64,000 bases of DNA from contig OX352774.1 in assembly GCA_947095535.1 (NCBI GenBank), positions 69,192,416-69,256,415 of the forward strand. The letters are read 5' to 3'. Position numbers and translations under genes: made by a program. Below are positions 22,661 to 34,275 of the stretch, piece after piece (position 1 is the stretch's first letter; the number at the start of each line of letters is the position of its first letter). The stretch comes from Poecilobothrus nobilitatus (lineage: Eukaryota > Arthropoda > Insecta > Diptera > Dolichopodidae). The notes under the pieces are model-generated. The model ran no database searches. It worked only from the letters and a program-made list of their open reading frames with translations, and had not been told where the DNA came from.

Positions 22661-24209
22661 AAAAAACGAGGAAGAATACAGTTGACTTTGTCAACTCTTA
22701 GATACCCGTACGAACCGTTAGTATGTTCACAGCCTGTCACTCTGCTTATAATATTATTTTTTTAATATTTTAGTATTTTAAAATAATTTGGGTGAATTTT
22801 ACAATTTCTAGTACTATGGGTTGTACATATATTCAAACTATATGTTTATATGTACATTCTTCAAAAGCAGATTCTAACCTTCCACATAACGATTATCAAT
22901 CCAAAACTTTTTCAAATATTCTATAGTACCATTTAATACTAAGCGGTAAATGTATATTAAATTTACTTAGTACAAAATAATAAATATAATTTTAAATATT
23001 ATATTATATTATATTTAAATATTCCATTGACAGAATAATTTCTTATAAGTACAATAAAATACATATATGTATGTAAATACGGCGCTATATAATATACATA
23101 TATACTCTTATCATTCATTCACTAGCGAACATGATATTATATAAGTATATATGTATAACAATATCATATAAATAAAAATTCTTCAAGCAACCGTTATGTT
23201 GTTTATTTATTTACATTTTTATGTACTACGCATTATATCCTCAACAATTTCAAATTATCGAGTAAAACAAAATGCAAAAAATTTGTTGCAGAAATTTGTT
23301 AGAAAATTTGAAAAAATCAAGTAACACTTGCGTCAATTATAAAGTAACCCTATATTATTAAAAAAAGTTATTAACAGGAATAAGAGTATAATATTGAAGC
23401 TTTAATTTTTGTGTATTACTTCAAAAAAATTTTAACAGGTGTTCAAGTTACAGGTGTTTAAAAATAGGAAATTTTCAGTTTTTGACCCCTTACAGCTCCT
23501 AAACGGGGGGGTGATACAAAAAAAATTTCTGAAATGACTCATACTTATTTTCAAAGATCTAACTTCTGTCAAAATTTCAAGTTTCCAACTTAAACGGTTT
23601 AGAAGATAGAAGGGTTGAAGGATTTTGCAAAATTTGAGTTTTACATAACGGTAAATTAAGACACCGTATGCCGCAAATATATATTTATTGTATATATACT
23701 TTTAAAGCTAATAAAAGTAGTAATCGTTTGGCGTTTTCAAAATGAAGATATACCTTATATAACTTGTGCTATAACAATTTAAATATAGAGCTTTTTTGAA
23801 CCTTTGGGGAGCTGTAGCTCCATAACGGGTGGGGCTACAAAAATTAATAATATTTAAAATTAATATTTTTGTGAGATCTATCAGCAGTTAAAATTTCATA
23901 GCTCTATTTCAAAAAAAATGTGGGGTGTGTTCGAGAGCTACCCTAAGTTTTGGTCCAAACTCAACCAAAAAAAATAGGGAACCTACAAATTACTCCTAAA
24001 ATATTTTGTGTAAATTTCAAGATTCTAGCTTTCTTAGTTTTTGAGTTAGCGTGCTGACGGACGGACGGACGGACATGGCTCAAAAGTCTTAGAATTTTTT
24101 TCTGATCCGATCCATACCTTTGAAGGTATATCTAGCTCGCTTATTTCGAGGTGTTACAAACGGAGGAGTAATTTTATTATACCCGATCCTATCGTACGGG
24201 TATAAAAAG
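22661..24209 (-). mobile_element. INE-1/DINE-1-like element, copy 2 (long)
   Basis: Read on the minus strand it begins near 24209 with ctttttatacccgtacgata and gggtataataaaattactcc. It then carries gagctagatatacc, four GTCC/CGTC words (gtccgtccgtccgtccgtca), and aaagctagaatcttgaaatt. It ends at 22661-22735 with acgggtatctaagagttgac, a gttgac-aaa-gtcaac hairpin and ctcgttttt. Both ends match the other three copies and the known INE-1 layout. At about 1.55 kb it is longer than the others and includes two related blocks (around 23490 and 23815, each with an agctc-taaacggg or agctcc-ataacggg phrase). It could hold an insertion or be two partial copies in line. The (TA)-rich section 22740-23430 shows no similarity to the shorter copies. 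Confidence 0.55.
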
Positions 24210-25043
24210 AAAATTCTTATGTTATGATTAATTATCCATAAGTATGTAGATAATGTTCATGTAGTTGAAGTAGTAATATCAATAATGCATTTCGTTGAAG
24301 TTCACCCTTTTAGAAATGTTATACATGCTATATGTACATGCGTGTAAACATGCTATAATTCCCTCTTCTAGAACATTTTATTATTGGATGTACACGAGTA
24401 TAATCAAAATAACAGAAACATTTTACTCATAGGTTTTCAGTTCAGGGTTAAAAAAGAAAAAAAATGATAATAAAATATGTTTAGAAATGCTTTAAACTTC
24501 AACTTTAATCAATTAAAAAATAACAATAAAAAGAAAAAAGTAATAAAACATAATTCAAACGTTTCCAACAATTGAAGTGATCCCAATTTTATTTTTTTCG
24601 TTTTATGATAAAGAATGAAACAAATTTATTTATAACGAAAGACTTATAAAAGCAAAGACAAATAATAATAACATAGCGGTTTTTTAATAAAGAATTTTTT
24701 TAATATAATTTTAATTTGTAAAGAAAAAGAGAACTTTCTTTTTTTGTTAGATATATTTCAATGCTAAGTTTTGATACTAAGTTTTTCTGTTAGTGCATCT
24801 TTTTAAACTTTGATTAACAGGAAAAACAAAAAAAAAAAAAAAAAATAGAACATCAATGGAATGTTTTTTTATTTTTTTTTATTGCATATTTCATTCTCTT
24901 TTTTTTCTGTTATGTCCATTTTGTCTTGACTTGATTAGTAATTTCCATTTTGTTTATAGTTTGTCATCAACATATTAAACAAATTGATATATAGCTAACT
25001 TATAAATACATTTGTTTATAATCATGTGCTTTCAAATCTAATA
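24210..25043. other. A+T-rich non-coding DNA, no gene seen
   Basis: Only A/T runs and low-complexity sequence are visible. Confidence 0.55.
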
Positions 25044-25045
25044 TA

Positions 25046-25569
25046 CAGGATGATTTGTAAGTAAATGCATTAACATAAACGATCGTGTAGACTGTAGAGC
25101 ATAATGTGTAAACAAAACAAAAGTTTTGTATGGGGGTTAGATCGTGGGACTAATAGTTTTAGAGGTGTGGGACATTTGATATAATTTTCTTTGTTTTGAT
25201 TAACTTCCATTACAAACAAAATTAAACCATTCCGGAAAATGTTTTTAAAAGCGCATGAGAAAGAAGCTTTTCTAAATGTATTCATTTAAATCTCTTCATC
25301 TCTCTTCAATAAATGTATTTATTAAATCTCTCTCTCTTAAATAAATGTATGCATTAAAATTTTTCAGAATGCTTTAATTTTGTTTGTAACAGAAGTTATG
25401 ACTATTATAATCACAATAAAGAAAATTGAACCAAATGTCAATTTAAGGCCCCATAGTTCCAAAACTATTTGGCCCACAATTTAACACCCATATACAAAAC
25501 TTTTGTCTATACACATTATCCGCTCTGTGCAATGGTTTATGTCAATTCACATACTTACAAATCACCCTG
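25046..25569. mobile_element. 524-bp foldback element, ~200-bp inverted arms, TA flanks
   Basis: Bases 25046-25242 (starting caggatgatttgtaagta) match the reverse complement of about 25358-25569 (starting cagggtgatttgtaagta) over essentially the whole length. Shared blocks include acataaac, taatgtgta, gttttgtatggg and ttacaaacaaaattaaa. A TA dinucleotide flanks each end (25044-25045 and 25570-25571), as expected for the Tc1/mariner superfamily. The spacer holds three staggered copies of a taaatgtat-to-ctctct unit of 30-37 bases. No transposase is present. The 71-codon minus-strand frame at 25070-25285 lies inside one arm and is not a gene. If transcribed, the arms would fold into a long hairpin RNA. 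Confidence 0.85.
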
Positions 25570-25571
25570 TA

Positions 25572-26097
25572 TATATATGTAGATATAAAAGTATGTAATT
25601 TGTTACAAACATACGAGTATTTATAGATAATATAAAGTTTCATTAAAAATATTTATAGATTAAAAGATGGTAAATTAATTTATTTTTTTATTTTTTATAT
25701 CGTAATAAAATTTGTACTAAAATTAATTGATTTGAAAATAATTTTTATTACAGAAATATTATAGCTATAATGTATACAAAATATAATTACAGAATATATT
25801 ATTATTTAATTGATTAGTTATATACTGTGTATATAATGTATACTGAATGCTTCCGAAATAGGTCAAAAGTATATTCTTGTGTAGATGGTATAATAGGTGT
25901 AGAGTGTTTAAAATAAGAAAAAGTTTCAGGACTTTTCAAATTGATCTTGAAATAATTGATAAAATATATATACTATAACTGTTTATTTGTATAATCAAAA
26001 AACAAAAAAAAATCGTTACAGGATGCTTTAACAACTATTATAGTCAAATACTATAAGATGTGTTATAAAAGATAAAAATTTTCTCGAATAAAAAGTG
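25572..26097. other. A+T-rich non-coding DNA between two MITEs
   Basis: No gene or repeat recognised beyond TATA-rich tracts. Confidence 0.55.
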
Positions 26098-26100
26098 TTA

Positions 26101-26448
26101 AGGTGATGACCCAAGACTTGCGTCCCTTCTCACGTCGCTTTGACGTTTAAATAAAATACATTAATTTAAATAAATTTTAACCAAATAAAACATGCCGCGA
26201 GAAGCGACGCTAGGGTGGAGCAAGTTTTTATTGTAGTTACGTTGACAATCAATTTTTGGTACAATTGTGTTTTTTTTTTATTTTGTATTGGTTGTTGGAA
26301 TATAATTGTCATTATTTTTACATACAATATAATTTAATTTGTTTCATAAAGCGAAGCTAGCATTTGGTCATCATTTTATTTAAAAAACGGTCCTAAGGAT
26401 GATGCTAGAAACGACACGCGAGGTGAAGAGAGCACTGGGTTATCACCT
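26101..26448. mobile_element. 348-bp Harbinger-like MITE with TTA target duplication
   Basis: The left end aggtgatgaccca and the reverse complement of the right end aggtgataaccca differ at one of 13 positions. TTA lies immediately outside each end (26098-26100 and 26449-26451). A 3-bp TWA duplication is the usual signature of PIF/Harbinger insertions. The subterminal zones are unusually rich in CG for this window (cacgtcgctttgacg, ccgcgagaagcgacg, acgacacgcgagg). The interior is T-rich and has no coding capacity. The superfamily assignment rests only on the duplication and could be wrong. Confidence 0.75.
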
Positions 26449-28249
26449 TTAGTTCGTTCTTAAAGTATCACAATACTTTTAATTGACAAATACAAATACA
26501 AAATTTTATTATTTTTTGTATTCTCAATTAGTTTTTAATATTCTGAATAAGAAGCTAAACCGCATTTAAGATGAAAATGTTGAAACGCATCTCTTATGGC
26601 AATGAATTTTTTCTAGATATTTTACAATTACCGTTTTAATGTGATATTTTTCACCTTTTGTGACAGATTTATTCAAGTACATTTTTATTCATGATTCGAA
26701 TGCTGTGTGGCTGAGTTCACTTCAAATATGGGCTTGGTATTCTATACTAAACATAATTTTATAGTAAATTAGAATCTATTATGTTCCTATATAATCTAGA
26801 TAGAGCCTATATTAACCTAAATAATCTAACTCAATTATTAGATCCTAAAAAATGTAACTTTTTCAATAATATAATATGTAAGATTAGTGTTGTTTAAATG
26901 AAATTGGGTTTGCACTTCATGCAGTATGTAAAATTAAAGATTTTTAAAAGCGGATACTTTCAAAAATGTTTCAGAATTGAATGCAGAAGAACAAAGGTAG
27001 AAATCAGAATTGCACATATGTTCTATTTAAAATTTTGTAATTTTTGTTAGGAATATTCTTTATGAGAAAATTTTGAAAAAACTTTTTATAAGTAAGACAT
27101 CCTTTAAAAATATTCGGCTATAAATTTGGAAAATTTACTTTGAAAAATTGCACTGGTGAATGGATTGTAGATATTCAAAATTAGCAAATTGTTGACTCTT
27201 AAAGTCTTTACATCTTTTAAGCAGGCGGCTATTTTATTTTTAGCACTAAAATTTCAAGCTAAACGTGTTTAAAAGATACGAAGAATCGCAACGTTGGCAA
27301 ATTATTGATTTTAAATCACGACAAATTGTAATGTTTAATTGTAAAAAATAATTCTAAAGTTAAAACTTAATTTCCTATGTCAGCTGAATTAAAAAAAAAA
27401 AAAAATTGACTAGAAAAAATTGAGTTTAACTTAAAAACTCATTTTAATGGAAGAGTTTTTTTTAACTTTGGAAGGCTGTTACAATGGAAGTGTAACAGAC
27501 GGAAAGAAATTTTAAAAAAAACTAAAATCAAATTAAATATTGATGAATTAAAAAATATTATTTTTATGTTGGTTGTTAATTTTATAGTAAATTTGACGCT
27601 ATATATTAACCTAACCCTATAATTAGACACCAGAAACTCCTCCTTTTTTCATTAAGATGTGTGGTATATTACTATTGTTTAATACATACATAGCTAACGG
27701 AAGCATTAAATAATCAATGAAATTCAGTTTGTGTTATAAGCAAAATAGTATCTAAAATCAAAATTTTTTAAAGAGGACATTTTTAGAAAGGTAATAAGGT
27801 TCAATTAAAAGATTTAAGGTTTAATTTAAAAAGGTTCATTTTAGAATTATATTATAGTTGATTCATAATATGTAAATGATTCAATAAATTCGCCAATATT
27901 GGCCGAAATAAAAAATTTTAAAATTTTTTTTAAAATCATTTTAAAAAATTCCCTTTTGTATCAAATTTTTTTTTTTTTTATTTTTTTTTTTTTTGAATAC
28001 AAGGATATGAATACGCGAACGATGATATTTCCAATCAACATTAATTAACTTTAAATAGTTCCTAGAAATTTGAACCAATCCTTTAAAATTGTTTCATATT
28101 TTTTTTTTTTGATTCTTTAATGTAATAATAATACAATTATTATTATTAAATTCAAATCCGCCTATATAAGTATTTTCTTCTTTTTTGTTTTTTTAACTTT
28201 CAATTAACTTTTTCTTTGCTTTTCATTACATGTTTTTCCTATTTTTTCC

Positions 28250-28251
<2 letters not shown>

Positions 28252-28281
<30 letters not shown>
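28252..28281. repeat. T30 homopolymer
   Basis: The longest uninterrupted homopolymer I see in the window. Length is likely to vary between individuals and assemblies. Confidence 0.85.
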
Positions 28282-28283
<2 letters not shown>

Positions 28284-28566
28284 TTAATTTTCTTATAGAC
28301 GACTATGTCAAGTCTACACAATACCATTTTCAATTAAAATTTTGCCAAACCTTAAAAAATGTTTCATCATGTCATATTTTTTTTTTTTTGTTTTTTGTTT
28401 TTTTTTGTAAATTGTGCTTTTGGTGCCCTTTGAAATAAGTTCTAATGAACAGTGTTGCTTCTCTATGGTATACCTCTATAATTACAAGTTTAAAGTTATA
28501 TTATTTTAAAACCCTTAATATTCTATACATAATGTACCTACATATATAAATATGAGCAAATATAAT

Positions 28567-28586
28567 TATGTATGTATGTATGTATG
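28567..28586. repeat. (TATG)5 microsatellite
   Basis: Five exact TATG units. Confidence 0.85.
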
Positions 28587-29269
28587 ATATACATATTCTT
28601 TATTAAATTGAATAGGAAATCATTTATTTCGCTATTGGTGGCATTCTTGTCATTTTTTAAAGATAAATTGTAGCTAACTTTTCTAAATTTACAAAAAAAA
28701 AAAAAAAAAAAAAAACAAAAGCATTTTTAATGAAGAAATGAAAAATGGGTTTGTAAAATGAATTTGAATTGAAATTATACCATTCAATTCAGTTTAATTC
28801 AATTTTTTATTTTTTTTTTTAGTTTAAATGAATGATTGAATTTGAAAATAAATAAAAGTAGGACGTTGAAAAATTAAAGTTTTTTTCTTTTTTTTTTTTT
28901 TTTTGTTAATCAATTGTAGATGTATAATGGGAGAACTCAAAAAGCTTGAGAAATTATATATGTAACAATATTATAATTTATAGTGAAGAGATGAACTGAT
29001 GAGGCTGTTTTAAGAATTAAAAAATTTAAATAATTTTAGCGAGAAGAAAAGACTTTATTAAAGATGAGACAATGTAAGAAGTTTTAAAAATATAGTAATA
29101 CCTAATAGTTATAAAATTAATCTTTCATAATTACAGTGTAAGTTAATCTGATGTAAATATGTCATTATGATAATATAGTTACGCTTAGTTTTGCTTTGTA
29201 ACAAATAAAGTCACAGATAATAGGAAAGAAAAAAGAAATTGACTTCAAATTTATTCTGATGTTCTAATA

Positions 29270-29463
29270 AGAACGGTGACTTAGTGGATAAGAGCATATA
29301 AAATGGACTGCAAACACAAAGAGAGTTTTGTTTCAAATCCCACACATGTCATAAGAATAATTTCCCCTTATCACATTTACAGTGGCTTTCCAGCTGTGGA
29401 AAGGCTATGTAATTTTCCTGTCACATTTATATGGCAGTGGAATAAACTATAAACAAAAAATAA
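29270..29463 (+). mobile_element. tRNA-derived SINE, family 1, copy b
   Basis: Its order of blocks matches the copy at 22484: tagtggataagag (29282-29294, A-box-like), gcatataaaatggactgcaa, a decayed B box tttcaaatccc (about 29331-29341), cacac, tttcccc, ggaaaggctatgtaatttt, then cctgtcacatttatatggca and an A-rich end. The B box is degenerate, so this copy is probably old and silent. Target duplications are not clear. The minus-strand frame at 29377-29574 overlaps the tail by chance. Confidence 0.7.
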
Positions 29464-31489
29464 ATTACCCTCACTATTTTCAAATAACTTAATTTTTTTT
29501 AATTTTTTTTTTTTTAATTTACGAGGATATTTGGGATTTATCAAAATATCCTTTAAGAGGAGTGAAATCATCATGTCTCCTATAGTCTTCTATAAGTATA
29601 TGTGTGAGTTTAGACCACTTAAAACCACTCCCTTTTATGACCAAACAATATATGTAATATGTCCTTTTCCAATATATTTAATATGTCGTCATCAAGAGAA
29701 GCAAATATTTGAGAAGGAAAATTAGTTTTTAAATTGACTGGGAATATTCTGAACGACGTTATTAGGGCGATGAACATCAATATTCAGGACGTTCGTATCA
29801 CAAACGAATTTCGTAAACTGAAAATTTGAACTATATATGGAAGGATACCGTAGTTCTACTTGTTTTTTATTTTTTTTTTGAAATTTTTAAATGGGGGCAT
29901 TAGACTTTTTAATCTTGTCAGAACAAGTATGCAATACTATAAGGTATTTATAAAACAAAATAAGCGTTGCTGTTAAGTGGTTAAAGTGAATATACTTTAC
30001 TTTAGGTAATTTGTTTTGAAAAATTTTTTTCACAAAAAAGGTACCATTATTATTCAATTTCTAAAATGAAATATTGGAAAAAGTGCATATTAAAAAAAAA
30101 TTTGTTTTTGGTTTAAGCACTCTGTACTCAAATGAGACAACCTGTACTAAATTTAAAGTGTATTTTGTTTTTTATGCCAAAATTTTCCGTTTGAACTGCA
30201 GTATCTCAAAAATGGTAGCACTGATTAAGATGAAACAAGATATTTATTAAAGACAATAGTAGGTCCCACAATATTGTAAAAAATTGGTTTCTGTATACTA
30301 TCATAGACGACATAAAATAAAATATACCCGTTAAAGTAAAGTGGAGAAACTGTTTAGATGACATTCGGGTCATTTATTATACGAATTGTTCTGTTTTGCA
30401 CTTTAACAAGAAATTCCAATGCAATTTTGAGGTTAATGCTCAAATATGTGCATTGTACTCCATGGTCTTACAGATGTTTAGAAGATCTGCGAATAAAAAG
30501 AAGACAACGATACGAGAAACTTATACTTACATCCAGCTGCATCTTTAGCTATTTCCAAAAATATGGTTGAATTTTAAAAAGTTAAGGAAGGGATTGAAAT
30601 ATTTATTTTCCAAGAGAAACAGCACTGAAATATAAGATATACTTAGTTGTATATGTATATACGAAAAAATAACAATAAATTTTTTTTATTCATATTTATT
30701 TCCAAAATTTTCTTGAAATCATCACAGTTTACCAAATTTCTAATCTTTCATATTCAGTTAGAAACTCTTATACTACAATTATTTGAAAAAATAAAAAAAG
30801 GTAAATAAATAATAGGGCTTCCACATAGCTTCATCATCAAATTCTGTATTGTGCCAATTTGTTTTACTTCTCTCCATGTTTGACTGCTTTCTTTCATTTC
30901 TTTGGATATTGTTCTTCGTGACACGTGTGGTCTTATTTCTCTCTTTCCCTGTCGATTTATATGATGTCGATTTAAAAAAAAAACAGTTATAGTATGTACA
31001 TTTTTCTTTTGTAAGAAATGCTAATCAAAGATGAAGCGTTTCTCACGAGGGTTTTTGTTTTTAAATATTAATTTGCACCTATACGTAAAAAAAACTAATA
31101 AAAAAATAATGATATACAATGAATTTGGGATAAACGAATTTAATTTTATTTATTTTAAAAAAAATCATATTAAATATAAAATTGGAAATATTTTTAATTT
31201 TATATTAAATTAAATCAATGGATAGAATATAAAATTAACATATACTTATACTCTTTTAAAATTCATTTATATGATTTTAGATATAGTATTTAAGATTTCG
31301 AATATTTAAATTTTCTACCATTATTTTATTTTTATTTTGTAAAACTTAACATTTTTAATTAACTGAAATAATTTTTTTTAATAATAAACTGTTATCATTT
31401 TTATTTTTTATCTGTAATTTTATCAGTTTATTTTTATTTTTAAAGTGATATAAAGTTATAGAAAGTGATACACATATCCATATAATCGA
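29464..31489. other. A+T-rich non-coding DNA with possible old repeat fragments
   Basis: No exon is supportable. Two approximate copies of aatattctgaacgacgttat occur about 40 bases apart near 29744 and 29782. Bases 30103-30150 resemble 12716-12760. On the minus strand 30980-30830 has more balanced composition and a stop-free frame (see findings). The plus-strand frame at 30358-30570 shows no domain I know. Confidence 0.45.
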
Positions 31490-32064
31490 TTTTTATACAG
31501 GTATAAACGTATGTTCAAGCGTACTAATAAATTTACCATTACTTTTGTGACACATTTAAGGAAACGGGACTAGATATAGACTCAAGTTTATGGATTCGAT
31601 CAAAATTGAATTCCTTCATATAGTAACTCTATATGCCCTTCCGCATATAGTAACTCAAAAAATAAAGGAGCTAGAATTTGAAAATTTTTGCCACATCACT
31701 TTTGTAAAATTATTTTTAAAAAGTTGTTGTTTCGCTATTTAAATACAGTATGTTCGATCAGCATGTTCAAGTATAGCTGCCATACAATTTATTTCTTTAT
31801 ATGCGAATAATTCAATGTCTATTGAAACTATAGGTATCTGAAATTTTGTGAAAAGTTATCAAGTTGTATGCCAATAACTTATGTAAAATTTGGTTATACT
31901 AAAGCGACAGTTACAAGTAGCTTTTACTTGCATATATCGGTACTTAATTATAATTATGTATCGAATGTTTGGATCAGTATGAATACAGCATATATTATGT
32001 ATCTTCATATTGGTATCCCAGAGTTGACATAGTCTACTATTTCTGCTACTGTACTATTCCTCTT
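31490..32064 (+). mobile_element. INE-1/DINE-1-like element, copy 3
   Basis: It begins tttttatacaggtataaacg and soon gives actaataaatttaccattac, tttgtgacac and gggactagatatagactcaa. It then follows copy 1 through ctcaaaaaataaaggagcta, acttttgtaaaatt and tttcgctatttaaatacag. It ends ggtatcccagagttgacata, then gtctactat and a T-rich end at about 32064. It aligns with copy 1 along its full length with many substitutions and small indels. A 17-base word, catatagtaactctata and its relatives, is duplicated near 31617-31651. Confidence 0.65.
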
Positions 32065-32550
32065 TATAATTAACTTTCATTTTAATTTTATAAAAACCAC
32101 TCTAATAGTCTAATTTATGAAGTAGCTTAAATTTGTCATGAAAATATATTTTTATATCACCACAAGTATTAAAATTTTTTGTTAATCTAAGGATTATAAT
32201 TGAAAATTAAATAAAAAAATAATATTTTTCGAATTGCGATTATAATATTCTATTTAAAAGTTTTTTTTTTTATCGCTCATTATTGAAATTAAAAAACAAA
32301 TAATATCTGCAGTTGTTTACTTTTTTAAAATATCTATTCGTTGATTAGATAAATATATTATTAAAATGTTAGTCTGCTTCTTATTGATAGTTCAAATAAA
32401 TTTCTCGCAAGAAGATTTAGATGGAACCATAGAGAAATTTCTAAATTTTTATGAATGTTGATATTTTTAATATATGGTGGTGCTTTAGTAATGAATCCTT
32501 ACATTTTTTGACTTTATTTTTTGGGTTAGTCCATCAGAGTTGTTTCATTG

Positions 32551-32825
32551 TTTTTTTTAGATTGAAAATCTCCTTTTAATAAAATCGATTAGAAAGGCAC
32601 TAAGAATACCCCCTTTTTGGTAGGGTCAGATTATTTTGAGTAAACCTATTTTCCTCTTTAGTCAATATAATGGGATGAAATCGCTAAATGCTATATTGCA
32701 TTATTTGGCCAGGGAGTAAAAATAAGAAGGGATAGGACAAGGATACGGAAACTATGGATTTTGAATGAGAGAACTGTAAGGGAATAATGAATCCGTTAAT
32801 TTTGATTACTACTTTGCTGACATTG
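32551..32825 (+). mobile_element. Unrecognised dispersed family R1, copy A
   Basis: The shared core runs: taagaataccccc, ttggtagggtcagatt, gtaaaccta, gtcaatataatgggatgaaa, a tgctatattgcatt block, ggccagggagtaaaaataag, agggataggacaaggatacg, gaaac, and aactgtaagggaataatgaa ending tccg. The same order appears in the copies at 41471, 49767 and, on minus, 60240. It lacks a 3' hairpin. There is no coding frame, no clear terminal inverted repeat and no poly-A tail. It could be a SINE, a Helitron-derived fragment or a piece of a larger element. Confidence 0.75.
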
Positions 32826-32829
32826 ATGA

Positions 32830-33960
32830 AGCCATATCAAGAATTACACCATACAGTATATAACACCGTTCTATATATAGTTAATAAAACACAAAATTCT
32901 CTTACTTAACGGGGATATTTTTTGTGAAAAATATGAATACCTACCAGACAACTAACGATTTGCTAGCTTTATAAGTTATGATTCACATTTTCATTATCGA
33001 TTGATATTAGAGTTCGGATTGACGGTGGGTCATTTCAATAAGTCTTCTCATATAACTCAATTTGTTATATTTTAAAAGTCTAATGAAAATTTCCTTTAAA
33101 ATCGACAAATTTCTTTCAGTTTATGCACACATCTTAAGACAGAATGTTGTTTTAAGATGTTTGTAAGGTTTGTTGGTTTAAGAGGTTGTTCTCTTATTAG
33201 TTGTTAGGCGCAAATACTGATTTCCTATTTGTAAAATATTACCCTCCTAAATTCTTTAACAACTAATTTAAAATTTTTATTTATTTTTAATATCTGTGAA
33301 AATTTAACCTTCAAGGAATTTATATCATGTTTAAAATTATCAAAAATTGACGTATTTAATATCAAAAAAATAATTTTTTTTTCTTAATAATTCCATAATA
33401 ATATGTCAAATTTAAATTATTTCCGACTTTTTCATTGTGAAAGAAGCTGTTTCTTTTCTTTTGTTTTACCTTTTCTTTTTTTTGAACATGAAATAAAATG
33501 AAAACTAATTTTTTTGACTTAATTTTCCTAGTAAAATGTTATTGAGGAAATTTTATTTCCCCACCATTTTATTATTTTTTTTTTTTTCTGCATTTTATTT
33601 TTATAAAAACTCAATTGTTATTGAGTTCATAATGGTGTGACGTTTCAAAAAATCGTGACATTTAATTTTTTTTTTTCAATTTGTTTTTCAATCGTGATTA
33701 CAATTTTCTCGCGAAAAAAAAAATCTATCGAATTAAAATGTGTTGCTGTTTTTGTTAAAACCTTTTTTAGAATTTATATACAGTAGTATGCTAAACGATA
33801 GTTTTATTTTTTTTTTAAGTTTAACTTTCAAATTAAATTAACAATAAAGAATTGTTTTTAATATTTAAGACTTTAAAATATTCTTAAAATTCCAATTTTT
33901 TTTTTGATATGCGGATGCGAAGTTTTACTGATTAAAAATGATTTTATTTTAATCGTTACA
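32830..33960. other. A+T-rich non-coding DNA, no gene seen
   Basis: Nothing recognised except T/A runs. Confidence 0.55.
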
Positions 33961-33963
33961 ACT

Positions 33964-34272
33964 GGGGTTATGATTGAAAACGCACGGAAAACGCACCGCT
34001 CGAAAAAGTATCTTCAATTTCAACTATGTTGGTATGATTGAAAACGCGTGATTACATTTTAATTCGAAATTAATTGTCAAAAACAATTTTTAGTATAATA
34101 TAAACGTCAAGTAGGTATAAATTAGGTAAACAAAAATAATTTTTTTATAAAATTTAAAATTTCAGAAACTTTTGCGTTTTGCGTTTAACCGTTCGTTTTC
34201 AATCATACGATATAGTTAATTTGACATTTCGGTAGTATTTACGTTTTCCGTACGTTTGGAATCATAAGGCCC
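33964..34272. mobile_element. 309-bp MITE with doubled TATGATTGAAAACG motif in each arm
   Basis: The left end gggg-ttatgattgaaaacg continues cacggaaaacgcaccgct. The reverse complement of the right end reads gggccttatgattccaaacg, then tacggaaaacgtaaat. About 70 bases further in, each arm repeats tatgattgaaaacg, so the motif occurs four times in all. The bases ACT flank both ends (33961-33963 and 34273-34275) and may be a 3-bp target duplication. There is no coding capacity. The paired motif in each arm looks like tandem transposase-binding sites, which is inference. Confidence 0.8.
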
Positions 34273-34275
34273 ACT

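Larger units (their letters stand above)
26452..29269. other. A+T-rich non-coding DNA, no gene seen
   Basis: Long T runs dominate 27965-28430 and 28680-28910. The short minus-strand frame at 27439-27630 has no domain. No element ends recognised. Confidence 0.5.
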
